Of a DNA stretch of 13,873 nt, positions 6,101-11,085 are shown piece by piece. The position numbers and the translations under genes were made by a program. The first letter of the stretch is position 1. Every line of letters begins with the position of its first letter. Location: positions 1 through 13,873 of the forward strand of contig CALHKJ010000190.1 in the NCBI GenBank assembly GCA_938033975.1, in the 5' to 3' direction. The notes beneath the pieces are model-generated. The model saw nothing but the letters and a program-made list of their open reading frames with translations. It ran no database searches and was not told where the DNA came from. The stretch is from an uncultured Saprospiraceae bacterium. GTDB taxonomy: Bacteria; Bacteroidota; Bacteroidia; Chitinophagales; Saprospiraceae.

Positions 6101-9047
6101 TCGCAGAACCATCTTGTTGGCCTGGAGTAGATGTCAAACTTATTACGATATATTCTTTAGCAATAGCAACTGGAGGCGTGTTATCTAGTACGGTTACAGC
6201 GATATCAGACTCACCAACATTACCACAACAATCTGTAGCTACGTAAGTGAAAGTATGCGGTGCATCGAACATAGTTTTAGGAGCACCAGAAGCAATATAC
6301 TGGTACCCAGTAGAGCAAAGTGTACTTGCTACCTGAGTAATAGTTACACCCGCCGGTCCAACTACCTCATAGTTAAGGTTATCACCATAACAATCATCAC
6401 CTAAGTGTTCAGGACATGGCAGGTAAAATTCTGCTGTACAAGTCCAAGGATTTACACTTACAGTAACATCTGGTGCAGATACAAACGGTGCATCACTATC
6501 AGAAGCCTTAATAATCTGAGTGTAAGGAGTTGTACTTCCATCACACCAGTCTAAAATAGACCATGATCTGATTACTTTCTTGTTACCAGGACAACCTGGG
6601 CAATCAGTAATATCCACGTCAGTATAGCTTGCAAATAAATTACAAACATTATTGTTCACAGCAACAGCTCTTTGAGCGTATCCTATGAAGTTTCCATCGC
6701 TATCAAAATCTTTATCTCCTACAAAGTAGTGAGGGTAAGCTGAAGTTATTCCTAACTCAGCAGCAATTGACTCTGGTGAAGAATCACCACCACAACTTAA
6801 TACAACAGTTGCTGGAGGTAATGATAAATCAGCAGCAGTTATAGCTTCAAAAACAAACTGTTGTGCACAAGTAGAAGTAGCTCCTGTTGCAGGATCAGTT
6901 AGTAACCAAGATCTGATTAAAACTCTTGTACCACACTCGTCACCATCAGTCCATACATCAGTTGATGTTAGATCTCCAGCACCACAGTTATCTTCAACAG
7001 TTACTCCTGGTAATTCATCAATAATTTCCCAGTTAAATTCATCTGAACATTGGAAAGTACACTCAGGTGCAAATTCAAAACCAACTTGTTGTCCAGTTAA
7101 TAATATTGGACCACCTGGTGAAGTTGTACTTAAAGTAACAGCTCCTAATTGACCTGCGTTCCAAGCACCAAGGTATACAAAGTATTCTTGTCCTTCTTCA
7201 ACGTCCATAGTTACTATAGGGTCAAAGCCAGGTCCTGAATCACCATCGAAAGCTACTAAACCTTCGCAAACATCTGCGCCAATTGGTTGGTCGTAAACGT
7301 ATAATTGAGCATCACCCCAATCAGATATTGCAGAAATTGTAATTCCTTGCATAGTACCTGGTGCAGTAAATGAAAATTCTACAACAGGAGTTGGTACCAA
7401 TGCATCAACACCGTCACCTTCATTTTGACTTGGCGTACAAGCTGTACCTACAGTAGCAAAATCTATTGTTGTTCCTGCCACTAATTCTGTTTCAAGATCT
7501 TCCGCAACTGGATTTCCTCCAACTGGGCAATCACAAACTAATGTAGGTGCTAACTTATCTTCAATTGTAAAGTATCCCCAGCAAGTATTAGTCATATCTG
7601 GATTTAACACCTCATAGATATGTTGACCTGCAGGTAATTCTAATGATAATGTATTTACATTTGAATCACCACCTACCTCAAGGTATGCAGCACCACCAAA
7701 TGGTCTAATTCTTACTTTGTAATCATCATAACAACCGTAAGGTCCTCCTTCTAAGAACATATCTGCTCCTATTTGAACCATACAATTCTCATCTACAGAA
7801 ATATTGATATCGTCATTACATGCTAAAGCTGTAACAGGTACTACATCAGATTCAAATACATCAATTTCTACAGCACATGTCAATTCCGTTCCATCTTCCA
7901 ATGGAACTACAATATCAACTATTTGATCTTCTCCAGCACCTAATTCTACTTCAAGAACAACAGGTCCAGTAGGTAATGAAACTAGTTCAGTGAATTCAAA
8001 ACCAGAGATATCTACTGATAGTGCACCCGCATCACTAATTGTGAAATTTGGATTTACAACTACTAGAGATATTGGTTCTCCAGCTCCTGCAGTTACACAC
8101 ATAGTTCCTGTATCACCAGTCGTATTTCCAAGAAAAGTATGGAAAGGACCTGTAGCAGCAAATGGATCTAAATAGAATGCATTTAAAAAGTTTCCAGATG
8201 GTCCATTTTCATAATCAACACCAACTGCGAAACCAAATTCATCTCCTCCACCTGCATCATCTGATGTGATTTCATATGTGAAGCACATTTCTCCTGCAAA
8301 TGGCATATTTATTTGCCAAACGTGTCCCCAGTTATTGGCACAATCATTTGAGCCAGAACCACCAAACTGTTCATCGTCTGTTGCGTTCATAGTCAATGTA
8401 CCAGCTGCTGAGTCAAAGTCCATTATAGAACAAGTAGCTATGTTACCAGCTGCAGTATTTGCATCAATAACAACACTAGAAGCTAGCGCATCATCAAAGC
8501 CTTCAATTGTTTCTCCAGGTGATGTACAAGTTCCAGTTAGCTCATATGGGATTGAAACAATCACACCACAATCATCGCCTTCAAGGAAATATTGATCAAC
8601 AAATGTTCCAGAGCCTGATACAGGGCATATAATTGCACACTGTACAGGTTGTAAAACAACAGATACAGGAGGATTGCAATCGCCTGAAGGTGTACCCGCA
8701 CCTGCACCATCAAAAACAACAGTTCCTGCTGGATCTAAAATTTCATAGGACATTTCTGTAGGGAATCCACCAACACATAAAACTATGTCTATAGGATCTC
8801 CAGGAACTACATCAATAGTACCTATAACATCTGTAAAAGAAACATTACCTCCACCACTAGTTGGAAGTGTATATGATGTTGTCACACCATTGTAAGTGAT
8901 ATCTACGGATCCGCCATTCCAGCCGTCTCCCCATGTATCAGTACCTTCTATTGTATAAGTTACTGCTTGTGAAAAAGCAGTAGAGGCAGTAAAGCCTACA
9001 ACTAACAACAAAAGTAAATTTCGTATCATCTTATTCATTTTTTTCAT
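3174..9047 (-). CDS. Giant T9SS type A surface protein with PPC-like, HYR-like, dockerin-like and cohesin-like domains
   Basis: The 1957-residue protein has a signal peptide at 1-27 (three Lys and one Arg, Leu-rich core, cleavage after AFSQ) and no other membrane segment. Visible domains in order: a beta domain with a WGDGWNGG motif (39-46); a Cys-containing beta region (about 140-400); an HYR/Ig-related module ending CWGYFTIEDK (489-498); a PPC-like domain (about 520-643); a long chain of Cys-rich modules with CCGN, DNTPP, FCCED and VEDK signatures (660-1550); a carboxypeptidase-regulatory-like beta domain (about 1556-1612); two dockerin-like loops (1617-1637, 1652-1672); a cohesin-like domain (about 1748-1866); and a T9SS type A sorting domain (about 1873-1957, NEPNPF near its start and basic KKMIILD at the end). 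Secretion through T9SS and surface attachment or release follow from that domain. No catalytic motif is seen, so a structural or adhesive role is inferred. It starts 8 bp after the small upstream gene, so the two are probably cotranscribed. Met4 and Met7 are alternative starts. Confidence 0.95.
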   Translation of the reverse strand: MKKMNKMIRNLLLLLVVGFTASTAFSQAVTYTIEGTDTWGDGWNGGSVDITYNGVTTSYTLPTSGGGNVSFTDVIGTIDVVPGDPIDIVLCVGGFPTEMSYEILDPAGTVVFDGAGAGTPSGDCNPPVSVVLQPVQCAIICPVSGSGTFVDQYFLEGDDCGVIVSIPYELTGTCTSPGETIEGFDDALASSVVIDANTAAGNIATCSIMDFDSAAGTLTMNATDDEQFGGSGSNDCANNWGHVWQINMPFAGEMCFTYEITSDDAGGGDEFGFAVGVDYENGPSGNFLNAFYLDPFAATGPFHTFLGNTTGDTGTMCVTAGAGEPISLVVVNPNFTISDAGALSVDISGFEFTELVSLPTGPVVLEVELGAGEDQIVDIVVPLEDGTELTCAVEIDVFESDVVPVTALACNDDINISVDENCMVQIGADMFLEGGPYGCYDDYKVRIRPFGGAAYLEVGGDSNVNTLSLELPAGQHIYEVLNPDMTNTCWGYFTIEDKLAPTLVCDCPVGGNPVAEDLETELVAGTTIDFATVGTACTPSQNEGDGVDALVPTPVVEFSFTAPGTMQGITISAISDWGDAQLYVYDQPIGADVCEGLVAFDGDSGPGFDPIVTMDVEEGQEYFVYLGAWNAGQLGAVTLSTTSPGGPILLTGQQVGFEFAPECTFQCSDEFNWEIIDELPGVTVEDNCGAGDLTSTDVWTDGDECGTRVLIRSWLLTDPATGATSTCAQQFVFEAITAADLSLPPATVVLSCGGDSSPESIAAELGITSAYPHYFVGDKDFDSDGNFIGYAQRAVAVNNNVCNLFASYTDVDITDCPGCPGNKKVIRSWSILDWCDGSTTPYTQIIKASDSDAPFVSAPDVTVSVNPWTCTAEFYLPCPEHLGDDCYGDNLNYEVVGPAGVTITQVASTLCSTGYQYIASGAPKTMFDAPHTFTYVATDCCGNVGESDIAVTVLDNTPPVAIAKEYIVISLTSTPGQQDGSAKMYPQSVDNGSHDGDCGDVALEIRRADGAPACGNIGINGHNNNETFSNDVGLSSSSLDPNNFADHPDDDRDDTDEGAFVKFCCEDLTDVDDNGNAYGTVEVLLRVWDDGNMTGVYGDFIDANGNNVLEPFGEVDNYSDTWAFVRVEDKLAAQIVCPANITLLCDQDYTDTSITGMASASATCSGVGVTYSDDTDISTCGAGTVERTWCVEGTNNCCTQVITINYYSTWDPCDRDAGIVWPRDYTGEASPADEWCGREINPAAAIDCIDQGTGEPTWTESSCDLIGYSLDSDTFYFEDNACFKVLNNWTVINWCLYDGGTEGIYEHTQIVKYVDEVAPEVSAEENCYPVEDGCETIPPVQAVACDTLSDCNSDWIKWQAEVDINGDWTVDYVYSSFIADIAANRPFYVDPTNSCEPVSLTLPAPIEASKLRHRVLWRATDGCGNVTSYTSYFTVEDKKAPTPYCINLSTALMENGEVELWACDFDAGAFDNCTPTDWLSFTFNGPEDGFYAPEDTPDFDPETNCQGKTFDCGHFEIAQANGGLYPVRIYVWDECGNVDFCMVNLRLVDNSSACSLTGASRISGEIYTEEGDMVVDAMVESNEMTGTFYNMDMTNDAGVYDIAAQESMDYELSAVKNDDYLNGVTTLDILLIQKHILDIQTLDSPYKLIAADASNDQRVSAVDLIQLRKLILGIYEELPSNDSWRFVDAKETLNDVNPWPFTETIDVMNLTNDVSDEDFVGVKIGDVNGSVEAQNFTSDNGVDARSSNDLVLNAVATVVGTEVSIDVTSSNFNEVSGFQFTMEANGLELTNVQAGALDVTAENFAVVNGKVTSSWNSYTAVSTDDVLFTLTFTGADANAVAINSSITKAEAYVGSDLEIVGVQLGTDTADGAFALMQNEPNPFNNTTVVGFNLPTESTATLTVYDVTGKVLSTVTSTYSQGYNEIELSKKDMSTSGVLYYQLDSGDFTATKKMIILD

Positions 9048-9055
9048 GTTTGTTG

Positions 9056-9472
9056 TTAGTTAGATAATAGGTTAATAGCCTCTTGTTTAAAACCTTCAAA
9101 CACAGACACGTTATTTTCTGAAGCATTATACTTCAACGCTACGTGGTAGTGATTTTTGTTTATATACCTAGAAACATCTTCGCTATTGTCCCCACTGAAT
9201 CGTGAGAGTAAAGCAGAAAAGTACTGATAGCGCATATCGACTATGTCAGTACTGGTAGATAGAGTAATTACTCGGGCGTTTTGATTCTTTTCTTCCCACT
9301 CCACCTGTAGATCAGCTACATATGGTTTAAGAACTTGAACAGCATCTTGGGCCTCCATAAAACTCTGAGCGCTCCCTACAGAAGAGAGTACAAAAACACA
9401 AAGAACAGTAAGACAAGCTTTTGTCATCACATTCAATGTGCTTTGCGAAAAGGTTTTAAATACACTTTTCAT
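9056..9472 (-). CDS. Small exported protein of unknown function, first gene of the operon
   Basis: The 138-residue protein has a hydrophobic segment at about 20-34 followed by an SAQ cleavage-like site (34-36), so it is probably exported by Sec to the periplasm or beyond. The mature part is about 100 residues, mixed charged and probably alpha/beta, with no Cys and no motif I recognise. Start choice: ATG 9472 gives a long 18-residue n-region. The second Met (residue 16, ATG at 9427) would give a more typical signal peptide beginning MTKACL, so the start is uncertain. Its stop is 8 bp before the start of the giant surface protein, indicating cotranscription and perhaps translational coupling. 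No T9SS sorting domain is visible, so it may remain periplasmic. A chaperone, accessory or partner role for the giant protein is only inference from context. Confidence 0.82.
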   Translation of the reverse strand: MKSVFKTFSQSTLNVMTKACLTVLCVFVLSSVGSAQSFMEAQDAVQVLKPYVADLQVEWEEKNQNARVITLSTSTDIVDMRYQYFSALLSRFSGDNSEDVSRYINKNHYHVALKYNASENNVSVFEGFKQEAINLLSN

Positions 9473-9660
9473 GAGATTGAGTTTTGATTTAAAAAATTAA
9501 GTTAACTAATGTTCTTTTTCGGTTCTGAGCATAAATACAAATACCACATCCAGACCAACTTTATGGTTTGAACATGCAAGCTTAGTGAACCAAACTTATA
9601 TCGTAATTCGAAGGGGAACATTGATGGGTGATTTCGCCGACAATTGTCCGTCCTTTTAAA

Positions 9661-9690
9661 TTATACGCTTAGTGATTTTCGTCTTTTCAT
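9661..9690 (-). CDS. Possible leader mini-ORF (9 aa, MKRRKSLSV)
   Basis: A nine-codon frame (ATG 9690, TAA 9663-9661) lies about 30 nt from the predicted transcript 5' end in the long leader of the 138-aa gene. It is strongly basic. GGAG abuts the ATG, too close for a normal Shine-Dalgarno, and the ATG is in the 3' arm of a small hairpin. Chance occurrence is quite possible. It is listed because its position in a long leader could allow translation-dependent control. Confidence 0.15.
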   Translation of the reverse strand: MKRRKSLSV

Positions 9691-9710
9691 ACTCCAACTT
9701 ATTGAAGTAT
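9689..9710 (-). other. Small hairpin near the predicted transcript 5' end
   Basis: On the minus strand ATACTTC and GGAGTAT pair over 7 bp (one U-G) around an 8-nt loop, about 10 nt from the predicted start site. It is flanked by two copies of GACGAAAA (9720-9713 and 9683-9676). Such hairpins can protect an mRNA 5' end or modulate initiation; that function is inference. There is no U-run after it, so it is not a terminator. Confidence 0.35.
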
Positions 9711-9725
9711 AGTTTTCGTCAGGAA

Positions 9726-9733
9726 CAAAGATA
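9726..9733 (-). promoter_or_regulatory. Predicted -7 promoter element (TATCTTTG) of the 138-aa / 1957-aa operon
   Basis: The minus strand reads TATCTTTG, a full TAnnTTTG match. The surrounding block GAAAATGTATCTTTGTTC matches the left-hand promoter block at 16 of 18 positions. The core of the palindromic site lies 22 nt upstream, the same distance as at the other promoter. No good -33 TTG box is seen in the 22-nt gap. The predicted start is near 9720. Confidence 0.72.
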
Positions 9734-9755
9734 CATTTTCAACATCCTTTGAAGC

Positions 9756-9771
9756 TACCCTATATTGGGTA
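9756..9771. promoter_or_regulatory. Palindromic operator-like site, 7-2-7 inverted repeat (TACCCTA TA TTGGGTA)
   Basis: Fourteen arm positions form seven pairs with one mismatch (T9761/T9766) around a 2-bp centre. The left half-site TACCCTA is identical to that at 2955-2961. It sits 22 nt upstream of the -7 element at 9733-9726, exactly the spacing seen at the other promoter. The half-site geometry resembles NarL/LuxR-type response regulator sites (family knowledge); the actual regulator is not encoded in this window. Confidence 0.58.
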
Positions 9772-10031
9772 AATTAAATATTATAAAATCTAATAATATT
9801 TAATAATCAATCTAATAATGGATTAGATTAATTCAACATCAGAAATAAAAATGTTTCATGCCTTACACACGATAACTCAACAAAGTTAACTATCTATTCT
9901 AAGATGAAGAAAATAATATATATAATTTTTTTAATTATATGGCTTTATCATTGACTTTCAACACTTTATGAATTATTTGGAGTGATAATTAAAGTGAAAT
10001 ATGATGATAAATCATAGGTTTTGGATGATAG
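9772..10031. other. AT-rich intergenic stretch with a direct and inverted repeat, no convincing gene
   Basis: These 260 bp separate the terminator of the adhesin-porP operon from the next promoter. AATCTAATAAT occurs at 9787-9797 and 9809-9819. The second copy also pairs with ATTAGATT (9822-9829) to make a perfect 8-bp inverted repeat with a 5-nt loop, 38 bp upstream of the operator-like site. A plus-strand 16-codon frame (9904-9954) encodes a hydrophobic peptide but has no other support. Nothing else is recognised. Confidence 0.4.
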
Positions 10032-10070
10032 AAAAAGGAAAGGCGCTACAAATACATGCAGCGCCTTTCC
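10032..10070 (-). terminator. Intrinsic terminator of the adhesin-porP operon
   Basis: On the minus strand GGAAAGGCGCT (10070-10060) and AGCGCCTTTCC (10047-10037) form a perfect 11-bp stem with a 12-nt loop, followed at once by five U (10036-10032). It starts 22 bp after the stop codon of the PorP/SprF gene. Confidence 0.93.
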
Positions 10071-10092
10071 AAATCGTTAAAGGGTATTGATT

Positions 10093-11055
10093 TTACTTTT
10101 CTTCTTCTATCATTTCGATGACTTCCATAGTATCCATCACCTTATCTCTTCTACCCAAATCTACTCGGATTGAAAATTCATGAGCCCCATTTGAATACTG
10201 AATCAATTCATTTCTTGAAACATTGTATGAATAAGCAAAATTTAGAGCATTCACTCTAGTACCAATGGTGAAACCAAATCTTTCGTCTCCACCAACTGTA
10301 TAGCTTACTCCACCTAATAGCTTATCATCAATAAAATGCATCAAAACGTTTAAATCTATGTGTAAAGGCACATAATTTAATTGCTTTACAAAAATTGAAG
10401 GCTCTATGTCAAATTCATAACCATCTACATCCCAAAGATATCCAGCATGTAAAATATAATTGAATTGGTTATCAAAGCCATCATCTACATCATCTAATCT
10501 TGAACTGATCAAGTTTGGTAATACAAGACCATAGCTAATGTTTCCATTATACAAACCATTGATACCAAATGAAACATCAAAAAATTCTGTTCCATCCAAT
10601 CTATTGGCAATTTCTGGATCTGCTACGTTTAATGGATTAGCAACCACAGAACCATTTAATGAATGTTGAATGTATTCTCCTGTAATTCCGAAACCAAGTT
10701 TATTAATAGCTAAATCTATCGTATAACTCAAAGCAGCTTGTCCTTTTGTTGTTCTCAAGTCACCATTTCGGTCACTCAACAAAAGCGCACCAAAACCAAG
10801 TCTATTTCCTATCGGACCATCGTAATTAAAGAAGTAGCTCTTTGGCGCACCTGGGAAGGTAGACCAGTTACTTCTATAGTTTCCTATCAATCTGTGGTAC
10901 TCGGAATTACCAGTAGCCCCAGGATTAATAAGGACAGGATTTATAAAGTGCTGAGTTGTAATATATCTTTCATCGAAGTATCTAGCCTGTCCGCTCAAAG
11001 AAAGCGTAACAAACAAGAGAGCCGATAATATGATTAAACTTCGTTGCATATTCAT
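10093..11055 (-). CDS. PorP/SprF family type IX secretion outer-membrane protein
   Basis: The 320-residue protein has a signal peptide (about 1-22, ending LSGQ) and then a beta-barrel-like sequence with alternating hydrophobic residues. Its family-typical start is an ...INPVLINPGATGN... segment (about 38-48), followed by WSTFPGAPKSYFFNYDGPIGNRLGFG (split here only by function: a Pro-Gly turn and a glycine-rich strand at about 64-89). The length is the usual one for PorP/SprF (TIGR03519-type) proteins. In this family the protein sits in the outer membrane and supports secretion or surface anchoring of a partner carrying a type B C-terminal domain, as SprF does for the SprB adhesin in gliding Bacteroidetes. 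Here it follows such a partner by 30 bp, exactly the SprB-SprF gene order. The C-terminus has an acidic tail (EVIEMIEEEK) beyond the last predicted strand. The exact symbol cannot be assigned because these genes are multicopy. Confidence 0.93.
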   Translation of the reverse strand: MNMQRSLIILSALLFVTLSLSGQARYFDERYITTQHFINPVLINPGATGNSEYHRLIGNYRSNWSTFPGAPKSYFFNYDGPIGNRLGFGALLLSDRNGDLRTTKGQAALSYTIDLAINKLGFGITGEYIQHSLNGSVVANPLNVADPEIANRLDGTEFFDVSFGINGLYNGNISYGLVLPNLISSRLDDVDDGFDNQFNYILHAGYLWDVDGYEFDIEPSIFVKQLNYVPLHIDLNVLMHFIDDKLLGGVSYTVGGDERFGFTIGTRVNALNFAYSYNVSRNELIQYSNGAHEFSIRVDLGRRDKVMDTMEVIEMIEEEK

Positions 11056-11085
11056 GTTTTGAATTTGTCTTTGTTATTATTTGGC

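Larger units (their letters stand above)
9473..9725 (-). other. Long 5' leader (about 250 nt) of the surface-protein operon
   Basis: From the predicted start near 9720 to ATG 9472 there are about 250 nt with no substantial gene. It contains the small hairpin at 9689-9710, a perfect 10-bp palindrome GACAATTGTC at 9639-9648, and an A/T-rich stretch before the start codon. I do not recognise any named riboswitch or attenuator fold. If the promoter call at 9726-9733 is right, the leader is unusually long for a Bacteroidetes mRNA. Confidence 0.4.

Noticed and set aside
8266..8595. Plus-strand open frame of 109 codons
   Set aside because: Antisense to the N-terminal part of the 1957-residue gene. 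It mirrors that gene's codon pattern and shows no domain.
9591..9598. TAAGTTTG on the minus strand as the operon promoter
   Set aside because: It fits TAnnTTTG, but it has no suitable upstream box and lacks the extended block and palindrome found at 9726-9771, which is the better candidate. It could still be a secondary start.
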